From contig CAYMFM010000063.1 in NCBI GenBank assembly GCA_964389685.1, forward strand, positions 1 through 21,710: a stretch of 21,710 nt of DNA, in the 5' to 3' direction. The first letter of the stretch is position 1, and each line of letters starts with the position of its first letter. This DNA comes from G020353115 sp964389685 (GTDB lineage: Bacteria > Bacteroidota > Bacteroidia > Bacteroidales > VadinHA17). Made by a program: the position numbers and the translations under genes. Below the pieces are notes generated by a model. The model was not told the origin of the DNA. It was given only the letters and a program-made list of their open reading frames with translations, and ran no database searches. Positions 7,902 through 15,996 of this stretch are shown piece after piece.

Positions 7902-8666
7902 TCAAACTGCACATTCCCAGGTTACCCTGGCCCTGCAAATCTCTTTTTCCTGATCGGTAATAAACATTGCATGGTGATATAAAAGAGGGGATTGATTCAA
8001 ACAGACGCTTTCTATTCCAATCTTTTCACCAATTGATGATTCCGATAAGTAATTGATTTCAAAATTAACAATCCTGTTTTTCGCACAAAAATCGCCCGGG
8101 TAAGAGTCGGTGATCCACTGAATATATTTCACGTTATTGACATGATTGTTCTGATCAAGATCACTATATTTTACCCGGAGATTCTTCCGGGCATTTTCGC
8201 TCTCAACCGATGGAATTTTCTCCAGGGATTTTCCATCCGATGAAACACTCAAACCGGGAAGAGTATCATGCAACGATTTTGGGCTCTGGGGCCTCCTGCT
8301 TCTCCTGTCAATGATCAACCAGGTACTGGTTGCCTTGCCGATCTCCTCGCCTTGCCCATTCATAATCCTGAAATCACGATTGGCAAACAGCCTGTCAATC
8401 CCTGAAGGCCAGGTCTCAACCATGAGCTCCTCCCTCCATACCGGATACCGCAGTATATCGATTCTCAGCCGGTACAACACCCAGTATTGATGCCTTTTCA
8501 GCATCTCTTCAAATCCCCAGCCGAGTAACTCTGCATGCTTTGCTGCAATATCCTGAATGTAATTGGCAATGGCTGTAACTGGAGCATTTGCATTGGTATC
8601 CACCTCATAGGAATAAACGGAATACTTTTCTTTAAAAATATACTCTTTCATATTTAGGGATATCAT
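7902..8666 (-). CDS. Acyl-ACP thioesterase (FatA/FatB-like, double hotdog)
   Basis: A 254-residue cytoplasmic enzyme expected to hydrolyse acyl-acyl carrier protein, releasing free fatty acids and setting chain length. Two hotdog halves are visible. The first includes the long helix NYIQDIAAKHAELLGW and the WVLYRLRIDI strand. The second holds the catalytic segment YSDLDQNNHVNNVKYIQW (167-184), with Asn173 and His175 corresponding to the conserved N-x-H-V-N-N motif of plant and bacterial thioesterases. Translation could begin at the ATG used here or at a second ATG five codons later (8651), which gives the more typical MKEYIF start. It faces rlmD across a 92-base divergent promoter region and is probably the first gene of the run with the GWxTD lipoprotein and rlmB. 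Confidence 0.88.
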   Translation of the reverse strand: MISLNMKEYIFKEKYSVYSYEVDTNANAPVTAIANYIQDIAAKHAELLGWGFEEMLKRHQYWVLYRLRIDILRYPVWREELMVETWPSGIDRLFANRDFRIMNGQGEEIGKATSTWLIIDRRSRRPQSPKSLHDTLPGLSVSSDGKSLEKIPSVESENARKNLRVKYSDLDQNNHVNNVKYIQWITDSYPGDFCAKNRIVNFEINYLSESSIGEKIGIESVCLNQSPLLYHHAMFITDQEKEICRARVTWECAV

Positions 8667-8706
8667 ATTACATGAACAAGGTTATGGCTACAAACAATAC
8701 TCCCCA

Positions 8707-8714
8707 CAAATATA
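8707..8714 (-). promoter_or_regulatory. -7 promoter element for the thioesterase run
   Basis: The minus strand reads TATATTTG, a perfect match to TAnnTTTG. It places transcription start near 8700 with a leader of about 34 bases. The -33 element is not convincing. Confidence 0.5.
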
Positions 8715-8737
8715 CTATTTAACTCAGCTCTATTCCA

Positions 8738-8745
8738 TATCTTTG
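8738..8745 (+). promoter_or_regulatory. -7 promoter element for rlmD
   Basis: TATCTTTG matches TAnnTTTG perfectly. The predicted transcript start near 8752 leaves only a few bases before the TTG start at 8759, so the message may be nearly leaderless. No good -33 element is seen. It is divergent from the thioesterase promoter, with the two -7 boxes 23 bases apart. Confidence 0.5.
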
Positions 8746-8758
8746 TTAAACACCAAAA

Positions 8759-10198
8759 TTGAACCCATTGGGTAGGAAAAGAAAAAAATATCCCGTTTAT
8801 GAAAAGGTGGAGATACTTGACATTGCTGCCGGGGGTAAAGCCATTGCCAAAAAGGATGAGATGGTCATCTTTGTTTCCAATGCCATTCCCGGTGATGTGG
8901 TCGATCTTCAGGTTACAAAAAAAAGAAAGAACTTCATGGAGGCTAAAGCCATCCGGTACCATCACTATTCCCCCCGTCGGGTAAAACCATTTTGTTGCCA
9001 TTTTGGGACCTGCGGAGGGTGCAAATGGCAGAACCTGAACTACGATGATCAGCTCGTTTATAAGCAAAATCAGGTAAAGGATCAGTTGCAACGAATTGGA
9101 GGACTGGATGCAGAGAGTTTGTCCCGAATTTCACCCATAATTGCTTCCGAACATACCCGGTTTTACCGCAATAAACTTGAATTTACCTTCTCCAATAAAC
9201 GATGGCTCACAAAGGAGGAAATGGAACAGGATGTGCAGTATGATAACCGGAATGGCCTGGGATTTCATATCCCGGGGTTGTTTGACAAGATCCTGGATAT
9301 CCGCGAATGCTACCTTCAGCCTGAACCCTCCAATACGATTCGATTGGCAATCAAAGAGTATGCTCTCAGAAACAACCTTGATTTTTTTGATGTAAAGAAC
9401 CAGAAGGGCTTCCTGAGAAATCTGATTATCAGGACATCCATGACAGGAGAAGTCATGGTAATCGTTTCCCTTTTTACCGATAATGCTGAAAAATGTTCTG
9501 CATTACTGAAATATATCCAGAGCAGCTTTGGAATGGTTACTTCGTTGATGTATGTCATCAACAATAAACCAAATGACATGATTGCCGATCTGCCTGTTAC
9601 CTGCTTTTCCGGAAAAGACCACATCATGGAAAAAATCGGAGATCTTCATTTCAAAATCGGACCAAAATCGTTCTTCCAAACCAATTCATTTCAAGCATTA
9701 AACCTCTACCATGTTGTTAAGGATTTTGCATCACTGAAAGGGGATGAGATTGTTTATGATCTATACACCGGGACAGGCACCATTGCCAATTTTATAGCTG
9801 GTAAATGCTCACAAGTAATTGGTATTGAACAGATTCCAGAAGCCATTAAGAATGCAAAAGAGAATTCATCGATTAACAACATACGAAATACCCTCTTCTT
9901 TACAGGAGATATAAAAGATTCGTTGTCTTCCAGCTTTTACGAAAAATATGGTCTGCCACAGGTGGTGATTCTGGACCCACCAAGGGCGGGAGTGCATAAG
10001 AAAGTGATTGATGCGCTCCTTACCATGCATCCTGAACGGATTGTCTATGTTAGCTGTAATCCTGCCACGCAAGCAAGAGATCTCCAACTCCTCTCTGAAA
10101 AGTATACGCCGGAAAAAATTCAACCGGTAGATATGTTTCCTCATACATATCATGTAGAAAATATACTTCTATTGAGAATAACCGCGAGTCTGCTCTAA
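8759..10198 (+). CDS. rlmD: 23S rRNA (uracil-C5)-methyltransferase RlmD/RumA-like
   Basis: This enzyme methylates C5 of a uridine in 23S rRNA (U1939 in E. coli) with SAM. An N-terminal TRAM RNA-binding domain (about 10-70) is followed by the 4Fe-4S cluster cysteines: CCHFGTCGGC supplies Cys80 (or 79), Cys85 and Cys88, and RECYLQ supplies Cys184. The methyltransferase domain shows FFQTN (305-309), the SAM loop DLYTGTGT (334-341), DPPRAG (406-411) and the catalytic Cys433 in VSCNPATQARD. The 479-residue length fits. No ATG is available near the N terminus. Translation must use TTG at 8759 or at 8768; the latter gives LGRKRKKYP, closer to usual family starts. The exact target (1939 versus another uridine) is inferred from the family. 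Confidence 0.93.
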   Translation: MNPLGRKRKKYPVYEKVEILDIAAGGKAIAKKDEMVIFVSNAIPGDVVDLQVTKKRKNFMEAKAIRYHHYSPRRVKPFCCHFGTCGGCKWQNLNYDDQLVYKQNQVKDQLQRIGGLDAESLSRISPIIASEHTRFYRNKLEFTFSNKRWLTKEEMEQDVQYDNRNGLGFHIPGLFDKILDIRECYLQPEPSNTIRLAIKEYALRNNLDFFDVKNQKGFLRNLIIRTSMTGEVMVIVSLFTDNAEKCSALLKYIQSSFGMVTSLMYVINNKPNDMIADLPVTCFSGKDHIMEKIGDLHFKIGPKSFFQTNSFQALNLYHVVKDFASLKGDEIVYDLYTGTGTIANFIAGKCSQVIGIEQIPEAIKNAKENSSINNIRNTLFFTGDIKDSLSSSFYEKYGLPQVVILDPPRAGVHKKVIDALLTMHPERIVYVSCNPATQARDLQLLSEKYTPEKIQPVDMFPHTYHVENILLLRITASLL

Positions 10199-10242
10199 CA
10201 ACCCCGGAAAAATAAATATAGGTAAACTACCCCATTAACCCA

Positions 10243-10272
10243 TTGGACGAGAAAAACTAAATTGTATATTTG
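10243..10272 (+). promoter_or_regulatory. Bacteroidota-type promoter for the DUF2490 gene
   Basis: TTG at 10243-10245, a 19-base spacer, and TATATTTG at 10265-10272 match the consensus. The predicted transcript start near 10279 is about 11 bases before the ATG at 10290, so the leader is very short. Confidence 0.7.
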
Positions 10273-10289
10273 TCATCTGCTTCGAATCA

Positions 10290-10958
10290 ATGATCATGCT
10301 CCGAAAAGTTTTATACCTCTTTTTTTGCTTTGCCCTAATGACTCCTGTCAGCAGTTTTGCACAGGTCGATGTCCCTGAGATCCAGGAAGATTTTGAGGTT
10401 TGGACCAGTATCAATCTTGAAAAGGAGTTTTTGCAACATTTTGAAGCTGATTTTGAGGGATCATACCGTGTTTACGATAATGCAACACGATTGAAGGGTC
10501 TGCTCGGAGAGTTGGGGGTAACCTATAAACATAAAAAATGGTTAAGGGTAAAAATCGCTTACCGTATTGCTTCCCGAGTTGAATACACCGAACACCGGTT
10601 AAAAGGGGATCTAGTATTAAAGGCTGAAATTTATCGGTTTGAAATCTCATTGAGAAACCGGCTGCAGAGAGAGTGGGTAGTGAACAAAGAACCGAAAGAT
10701 TTTCTCCGGGAAAGACTGAAACTCTCTTACAATATCAATAATTTCCCACTTGATCCATTCATCGCAGGAGAGGCATGGCTCCGGTTCAGCAATGTTGAAA
10801 ATCAATACGAAGAGTTTCGGGCAGATGTTGGTTTTGAATGGGGCATCAGTAAAAAAAGCGATCTGGCACTGTTCTACCGAATCATGGATGAGGTAAATGT
10901 GAATAATCCGTTACGAGCGCATGTCCTGGGACTTGAATTTACTTACTCCTTCGATTGA
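10290..10958 (+). CDS. DUF2490-family outer-membrane protein
   Basis: A 222-residue exported protein. The signal peptide is MIMLRKVLYLFFCFALMTPVSSFA followed by Q, a typical cleavage site. The mature part is a series of amphipathic strands rich in aromatic and charged residues (DFEGSYRVYDNATRL, KIAYRIASRVEY, LEFTYSFD) ending in a C-terminal aromatic/acidic residue pair, as expected for a small outer-membrane beta-barrel. This matches the DUF2490 group, common in Bacteroidota and of unknown function. The stop codon lies two bases before a run of Ns. Because the flanks of that gap are identical, the 3-prime end is probably correct and the gene complete, with the symporter gene converging almost directly onto it. 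Confidence 0.85.
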   Translation: MIMLRKVLYLFFCFALMTPVSSFAQVDVPEIQEDFEVWTSINLEKEFLQHFEADFEGSYRVYDNATRLKGLLGELGVTYKHKKWLRVKIAYRIASRVEYTEHRLKGDLVLKAEIYRFEISLRNRLQREWVVNKEPKDFLRERLKLSYNINNFPLDPFIAGEAWLRFSNVENQYEEFRADVGFEWGISKKSDLALFYRIMDEVNVNNPLRAHVLGLEFTYSFD

Positions 10959-10959
10959 T
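10905..10959. repeat. Left copy of a 55-base duplication flanking the assembly gap
   Basis: The last 55 bases before the N run (starting AATCCGTTACGAGCGCATGT) are identical to the 55 bases after it. They encode the C-terminal end of the DUF2490 protein. A 55-base exact match at two contig ends is the signature of an unmerged k-mer overlap. Confidence 0.95.
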
Positions 10960-11059
10960 NNNNNNNNNNNNNNNNNNNNNNNNNNNNNNNNNNNNNNNNN
11001 NNNNNNNNNNNNNNNNNNNNNNNNNNNNNNNNNNNNNNNNNNNNNNNNNNNNNNNNNNN
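10960..11059. other. Assembly gap: 100 Ns of unknown or zero real length
   Basis: Exactly 100 Ns, the conventional placeholder for a scaffold join. Given the identical 55-base flanks, the true genome probably has neither the Ns nor the second flank. Confidence 0.95.
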
Positions 11060-11114
11060 AATCCGTTACGAGCGCATGTCCTGGGACTTGAATTTACTTA
11101 CTCCTTCGATTGAT
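11060..11114. repeat. Right copy of the 55-base duplication flanking the gap
   Basis: Identical to 10905-10959 over all 55 bases. Its last base is the first base of the symporter stop triplet. If the copies are collapsed, the DUF2490 stop and the symporter stop lie back to back with no intergenic DNA. Confidence 0.95.
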
Positions 11115-12898
11115 TACCCTTTCGGGACTTTCTCTCCCGGATGATCCTTTTTGAAATCTACCCAGTAATCCTTAATGGCAGATTTGATATCTTTATGAAG
11201 AATCAGTATACCGCACAGATTGGGAATAGCCATCAGTGCAATGGTAATATAGGAAAGCGACCAGATGATGGTTGTATCGGTAAAAGATGCAAAGAAAAAG
11301 GCGATAACATAGACCAGCCTGTAATAAATGATATACTTTGTGCCGAATAAAAAGGTTACGGCCCTTCCTCCATAATAGGACCAGGAAATAGCGGTGGAAA
11401 AAGCAAATAGCAGCAAGCCAAGGGAGACAATATATTTGCCGTATTCACCCAAAAAACTCTTTTCATAGGCTTTCGTGGTCAGGGGAGCACTGTGCATCAG
11501 TGACTTGCCAATAACCACAACACGCTCAGAGGAAGTCTTTGCAAACAACCCTTTCACCCGCTCCTTAAATGAGGGTTTGTCAGCCTCGTTAACAAACATT
11601 TTCCCGGCTTCAACCTGAAGAGCACCATTGTATAACTCTTCACCTTTATAAAAGAGGTAATCTTCAGCTACCGATTCAGCATGCAAAAGCGTGATATCAT
11701 CATTGGTCATCTCTCCTTCCTCAATAACAAGGGTGCCGGTATACTGTTTAAGTTTGGGGAAATCTTTTCTCTCGTTGACATGATGAAAGAGGGCAAGACG
11801 GTCCTGTTCAATATTCTCATTAAATTCACCCACCAGGAACTGCATATCGGTTTCCTGGAACTGGTTTTCCAGCTTTTCTTTCCAAACACCGGAAGAGAGC
11901 AATACCAGACCGGTCAGTGTGCAGATACAAATTGTATCGATAAATGGCTCCAGGATAGCAACCATCCCTTCCGATACCGGTTCATGAGCCCTTGCTGCTG
12001 AGTGTGCAATGGGTGCAGATCCCTGTCCGGCTTCATTGGAAAAGAGCCCCCGGTTTACCCCATTACTAATTGCAATGGCAAAACTTCCACCCAGGAAGCC
12101 TCCTCCTGCAGCCGTTGGAGTAAAAATATCCCTGAAGATGGAAACAAATGAGGGAATGATGTTTTCAAGGTTGGTGAAAATGACAAACAAAGCCCCCAGA
12201 AAATAGATGATGGCCATCAGTGGAACAAGTGTGGACGTTACTTTGGCAATCCGTTTAATCCCACCGATAATTACAAGTCCTAACAATAAAGCAAGGACTG
12301 CCCCGGTAATGACATGATTGATCTGAAATGTCTCAAAAATAGAATTAGAAATGCTATTTATCTGTGGTAAGCTTCCCGTCCCAAACGATGAAAAAATGGT
12401 GGCACATGCAAAGAAAATGCCCAATACAGTTCCGATTCTTAGAATTTTCCCATTCTTAAACCTGAGGTTTAACTTCTTCTTCATATAATACATGGGTCCA
12501 CCCGAAACACTTCCATCCGGAAGCTGATCCCTGTATTTATGCGATATGGTAACCTCCACAAACTTGGTCGTCATTCCCAGCATGGCCGTAACCAACATCC
12601 AGAACAGGGAAGCTGGACCTCCTATATGAATGGCTAACGCCACCCCGGCAATATTACCCGTTCCAACTGTCCCCGATAAGGCAGTAGATAATGCCTGGAA
12701 ATGTGAAGCATCCCCAATGTCATCCGCTTTATCATACTTCCCCCTCGTGATCCTTATGGCATGACGGAAATAACGTAACTGTGGAAATTTAAGGTAAAAG
12801 GTAAAGAACAATCCTGTACCAATCAATAGAAAAATAAACCAGTTACTCCCACCTATATAATGGTGCAGATTGGTAAGAAAATCATTGACTGCTTGCAT
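11114..12898 (-). CDS. AGCS-family sodium/alanine (amino acid) symporter with a large insertion
   Basis: An inner-membrane transporter expected to couple Na+ or H+ entry to uptake of alanine, glycine or similar amino acids. Family signatures are clear: FQALSTALSGTVGTGNIAGV (67-86), GGPMYYMKKKL, and the hallmark NRGLFSNEAGQGSAPIAHSA (282-301). Hydrophobic helices cover 20-340 and 485-565. At 594 residues it is well above the usual 440-490. The excess is a charged, soluble segment of about 130 residues (roughly 340-470, with EKLENQFQET and YNGALQVEAGKMFVNEAD) inserted before the helix that normally follows SSGVW. No frame break is visible, so the insertion looks genuine. The gene is monocistronic, with its own promoter and a short hairpin at the predicted transcript start. 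Confidence 0.92.
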   Translation of the reverse strand: MQAVNDFLTNLHHYIGGSNWFIFLLIGTGLFFTFYLKFPQLRYFRHAIRITRGKYDKADDIGDASHFQALSTALSGTVGTGNIAGVALAIHIGGPASLFWMLVTAMLGMTTKFVEVTISHKYRDQLPDGSVSGGPMYYMKKKLNLRFKNGKILRIGTVLGIFFACATIFSSFGTGSLPQINSISNSIFETFQINHVITGAVLALLLGLVIIGGIKRIAKVTSTLVPLMAIIYFLGALFVIFTNLENIIPSFVSIFRDIFTPTAAGGGFLGGSFAIAISNGVNRGLFSNEAGQGSAPIAHSAARAHEPVSEGMVAILEPFIDTICICTLTGLVLLSSGVWKEKLENQFQETDMQFLVGEFNENIEQDRLALFHHVNERKDFPKLKQYTGTLVIEEGEMTNDDITLLHAESVAEDYLFYKGEELYNGALQVEAGKMFVNEADKPSFKERVKGLFAKTSSERVVVIGKSLMHSAPLTTKAYEKSFLGEYGKYIVSLGLLLFAFSTAISWSYYGGRAVTFLFGTKYIIYYRLVYVIAFFFASFTDTTIIWSLSYITIALMAIPNLCGILILHKDIKSAIKDYWVDFKKDHPGEKVPKG

Positions 12899-12925
12899 GT
12901 GACCGTGAGGATTTAATTAAAGATT

Positions 12926-12943
12926 TTTCTTCTTCAGAAGAAA
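12926..12943. repeat. Perfect inverted repeat at the symporter transcript start
   Basis: TTTCTTC (12926-12932) and GAAGAAA (12937-12943) pair around a 4-base loop. The repeat abuts the -7 box and covers the predicted transcript start, so it could be an operator or a leader hairpin. Confidence 0.4.
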
Positions 12944-12973
12944 CAAAAATAACAATTCCTGTGAAAGATGAAA
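12944..12973 (-). promoter_or_regulatory. Bacteroidota-type promoter for the AGCS symporter
   Basis: On the minus strand TATTTTTG (12951 to 12944) matches TAnnTTTG perfectly. TTTC lies 18 bases upstream as an imperfect -33 element. The predicted leader is about 39 bases. The rest of the 312-base intergenic stretch 12899-13210 holds nothing else I can support, and no clear promoter for the phzF-like gene. Confidence 0.5.
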
Positions 12974-13210
12974 GGTAATGCTTGTGAAAGTTTTATGCTG
13001 TACAAGATGTATTGCGCCCGCCGCTGTTACCTGAAATCTTTCCGCATTACACCAAAAAAAATCCGGTAGAGAATGGGTAGATCCGTCTACCTCAACCAGC
13101 CATTTCCAATCTTGAATTTTTATCGCTATCTTGAACACACCCATTTAACATACATAAGGTGAAATTATTCAGTACACCGAGACATGGTTTTTTAACGTAA
13201 CAGAATAACG

Positions 13211-13990
13211 ATGAAGATACAAATGTTCCAGGTTGATGCCTTTACAGATACCCCTTTTAGGGGTAATCCCGCTGCGGTTTGTCCAATGCAGGATTGGCCT
13301 GAACCAGATGTCATGCAAAAGATTGCAGCTGAAAACAACCTTGCCGAGACAGCCTTTTTTATTACTAAAGGATCTCATTTTGAGTTAAGGTGGTTTACAC
13401 CGGAGGTAGAGGTTGATCTGTGTGGTCATGCAACCCTTGCATCAGGTCACGTTCTTTTTAATCATCTCAATTATCCGGGTAATGAAATCCTGTTTCAATC
13501 AAAAAGCGGGCCCCTGAAAGTAACCGGAAAAGAAGATTTCATTACGCTCGATTTCCCTGCCAGTAAATGCATCACTACCGGTAAAATGGAAAATCTTGCT
13601 GACGCACTGGGATCTTTTCCAGTTGAAGTTTGCAAAGCAAGGGATTACCTTGCCCTGTTCAGCGATGAAAAGAGTATACTCCGGATCCAGCCCGATTTTG
13701 AGAAACTGAAAAAACTGGATTGCCTGGGAATCATTGTTACAGCACCCGGGGAGCGATCCGACTTCGTTTCCCGTTTCTTTGCACCGGCTGTCGGTGTTAA
13801 TGAAGATCCGGTTACCGGCTCAGCACATACCATGCTGATTCCCTTCTGGGCTGAAAAATTGAAAAAAAACAAATTGCACGCTTTCCAGCTATCGAAACGG
13901 GGAGGGGAACTCTTCTGTGAACTGGCAGGTGACCGCGTTCTGATCAGTGGGAAAGCTGTTACCTATCTTGTCGGTGAAATCGCTATCTGA
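13211..13990 (+). CDS. PhzF-family isomerase/epimerase-like protein
   Basis: A 259-residue cytoplasmic protein of the PhzF fold (two similar diaminopimelate-epimerase-like halves). Family hallmarks are present: the start FQVDAFTDTPFRGNPAAV, the catalytic Glu46 in NNLAETAFF, FTPEVEVDLCGHATLA (62-77), and RFFAPAVGVNEDPVTGSAH in the second half. Most members outside phenazine operons have no assigned substrate. No phenazine genes are present here, so a phenazine role is unlikely. The gene stands alone between the divergent symporter and a 214-base gap. An in-frame ATG four codons downstream (MFQVDAF) is an alternative start. The family is certain; the reaction is not. Confidence 0.9.
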   Translation: MKIQMFQVDAFTDTPFRGNPAAVCPMQDWPEPDVMQKIAAENNLAETAFFITKGSHFELRWFTPEVEVDLCGHATLASGHVLFNHLNYPGNEILFQSKSGPLKVTGKEDFITLDFPASKCITTGKMENLADALGSFPVEVCKARDYLALFSDEKSILRIQPDFEKLKKLDCLGIIVTAPGERSDFVSRFFAPAVGVNEDPVTGSAHTMLIPFWAEKLKKNKLHAFQLSKRGGELFCELAGDRVLISGKAVTYLVGEIAI

Positions 13991-14204
13991 AAACCTCAAT
14001 CAATCATCCACTATCCTACACACCTTAAGATACCGGATCATCTTCAGTTCATTACCGTACACATACATACAGATTCGTACATTTTTCAATAGTAAAATCA
14101 CTAACTGTCAATTATTTAACAGACTGGCTCATTGGATATTGAACATCCTGGCACGAAATCTGTATTACATTAAACGAATAATAAATTATTAAAATCAGGG
14201 AACC

Positions 14205-14369
14205 ATGGCTCCAATTATGTCAGAATATTATTTCAACCAGGAACGGTTAAAAATGGCAGATCAGTTTGTGGAGAAGATCGTCGAACTGAAGAAGTCCAGA
14301 CACCCTGATGCTCAGTCAAAAATTCTCTATTTTAAACGGATCATCAGGGCAATGTACAACCTGTATTAA
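14205..14369 (+). CDS. Small hypothetical protein (54 aa) upstream of the GH130 gene
   Basis: A 54-residue reading frame starts at an ATG with a good Shine-Dalgarno-like AGGG at 14197-14200, which is notable because most genes in this window lack one. The protein begins MAPIMSEYYFNQERLKMADQ and continues as a charged, helix-prone sequence with a basic C-terminal part (YFKRIIRAMYNLY). It has no signal peptide, membrane segment or cysteine. It lies 146 bases before the large GH130 gene on the same strand and may be co-transcribed with it. I do not recognise the family. The base composition and clean start support a real gene; a small regulatory or partner protein for the glycan locus is a guess. 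Confidence 0.6.
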   Translation: MAPIMSEYYFNQERLKMADQFVEKIVELKKSRHPDAQSKILYFKRIIRAMYNLY

Positions 14370-14515
14370 TCCATCTTCCTGCCACCATACCTGTTCTGCT
14401 GATATCAATCATCATTTTCTACCGAATCAAGGAATCCACTAAAAATGATAAATATTCTGCAAAAGTATTATCTTTAGCGTCAAATTCATCCAGAACAACC
14501 AATACCTGTTAAACC

Positions 14516-15988
14516 ATGCAAGTTATTGTAACCCGGAAGGATATCAGTTTCCCCCCGGATCCCAGCAGAGTTATTGCCCGGTTTCATTTCACCGATAATG
14601 AAAGGAGTGGGAATATCATCCGGAAGGTGCTCTCTATGTCGGACAGCGAAGTGAACACTGCCCTCAGTCAGGTTCTTCGCGGCTATTCAAAACGTCACCG
14701 CAATATCTCAAAAATATTCGAAAAGCATTTCAATCATATAACGCACCTTCTGAATGAGATGAACGTTGATCCGGAAAACCTCGATGTCAGCAAGAAGGTT
14801 CTGATAGGATCCTATTTTACCAAGGAGTATTCCATTGAATCTGCAGCATTCTTTAATCCCTCTATCTTTGAACACCCCGATCAGTCCGAGTTAAATCCCG
14901 GAGAGAAAAGGGTAATTCTAAGTTTCAGGGCAACCGGGGAAGGACACATTTCATCCATCGTATTTCGTACCGGAGTTTTAGACAAGGACAATAACCTTAA
15001 TCTTGAAGAGGTGGGAATGATGCTGGATGAAGCTGAAGTGGTAAAGAGACATGTATATGATAAAGACAGCTTCATGAGTAAGCTGGATGAAATGCAAAAC
15101 TTCAACAACCTGGTTCCTCCGGCACTCGTGTTCAACAATCTGGGTGATTCGTTTACCTATGGCGAACTGGAAAGGTGTGTCAGGGACACAAGACATTCAA
15201 TGGATCTTTCAGCCACAAAAGAGATGCTGCTGAACCAGATCATGTGGCTTGCCTCTTCCCACTACGAGATTCAATTCTCCCTGGACACAGCCCTCTCCGA
15301 AAGGGTCATTTTCCCCATTTCGGAAGCTGAAAAAAACGGGATTGAGGATGCCCGGTTTGTCAGGTTTGTTAATGACAATGGGGAGGTTACCTTCTATGCA
15401 ACCTATACTGCCTTTAATGGGATATCCATTCTCCCCAAACTGATCGAAACCAAAACCTTCTATCACTTCATGGCTAGTCCGATGCATGGAGAAATTGCAC
15501 AGAATAAAGGTATGGCTCTGTTCCCAAGAAAAATTAATGGGAAATATGCCATTCTTTGCCGGATTGATGGTGAAAATAACTACATCAGTTTCTCAGATAA
15601 TATCAACATCTGGCGTGATGCAAAACTAATCCTTGAACCGAAATATCACTGGGAGTTTATCCAGGTTGGCAATGGCGGCTCCCCCATAGAAACGGATGAA
15701 GGGTGGCTGGTAATCACACACGCTGTCGGCCCGATGAGAGAGTATGTCCTGGGAGCTTGCCTGCTTGACCTGGATAACCCGGAAAAGATCATTGGAAGAT
15801 TAAAAACTCCTTTATTGATCCCTAATGAGAAGGAAAGAGAAGGGTATGTGCCCAATGTTATCTATTCATGCGGTTCCATGATCCACAATGATAGCCTGAT
15901 CATACCCTATGCCATGTCAGATTTTGCTTCAACCTATGCCTCCGTTAACCTCAATGAACTGATTCAGGAACTGAAAAGATCAGGGTAA
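14516..15988 (+). CDS. Long GH130-family protein (predicted beta-mannoside phosphorylase)
   Basis: A 490-residue cytoplasmic protein. Residues 1-100 are a helical N-terminal extension, followed by a five-bladed beta-propeller typical of GH130. These enzymes phosphorolyse beta-mannosides to alpha-mannose-1-phosphate, or hydrolyse them in some members. The catalytic Asp278 lies in NGIEDARFV, matching the family's GxEDPR motif except that Pro is replaced by Ala. NKGMALFPRKINGKYAILCR (330-349) keeps basic residues in the phosphate-site segment, and THAVG contains His402. The length resembles the longer type known from Thermoanaerobacter, where a long and a short GH130 act on beta-1,2-mannans of different size; a short one lies nearby here. 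A near-consensus TATCTTTA at 14469-14476 may be its promoter. It ends 8 bases before the convergent GT4 gene. Substrate is inferred. Confidence 0.85.
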   Translation: MQVIVTRKDISFPPDPSRVIARFHFTDNERSGNIIRKVLSMSDSEVNTALSQVLRGYSKRHRNISKIFEKHFNHITHLLNEMNVDPENLDVSKKVLIGSYFTKEYSIESAAFFNPSIFEHPDQSELNPGEKRVILSFRATGEGHISSIVFRTGVLDKDNNLNLEEVGMMLDEAEVVKRHVYDKDSFMSKLDEMQNFNNLVPPALVFNNLGDSFTYGELERCVRDTRHSMDLSATKEMLLNQIMWLASSHYEIQFSLDTALSERVIFPISEAEKNGIEDARFVRFVNDNGEVTFYATYTAFNGISILPKLIETKTFYHFMASPMHGEIAQNKGMALFPRKINGKYAILCRIDGENNYISFSDNINIWRDAKLILEPKYHWEFIQVGNGGSPIETDEGWLVITHAVGPMREYVLGACLLDLDNPEKIIGRLKTPLLIPNEKEREGYVPNVIYSCGSMIHNDSLIIPYAMSDFASTYASVNLNELIQELKRSG

Positions 15989-15996
15989 GTGGGAAA

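Noticed and set aside
10905..11114. True tandem duplication of the DUF2490 3-prime end
   Set aside because: The exact 55-base identity at both edges of a standard 100-N gap is better explained by assembly overlap.
12917..13144. 75-codon minus-strand open frame upstream of the symporter
   Set aside because: It runs through the symporter promoter box and hairpin and ends in a low-complexity Leu/Phe/Lys tail; no start signal was seen.
13211..13990. Phenazine biosynthesis gene
   Set aside because: It belongs to the broad PhzF family, but no other phenazine genes are nearby.
13947..14192. 81-codon plus-strand open frame after the PhzF-like gene
   Set aside because: Begins inside that gene in another frame, and the product has no protein-like pattern.
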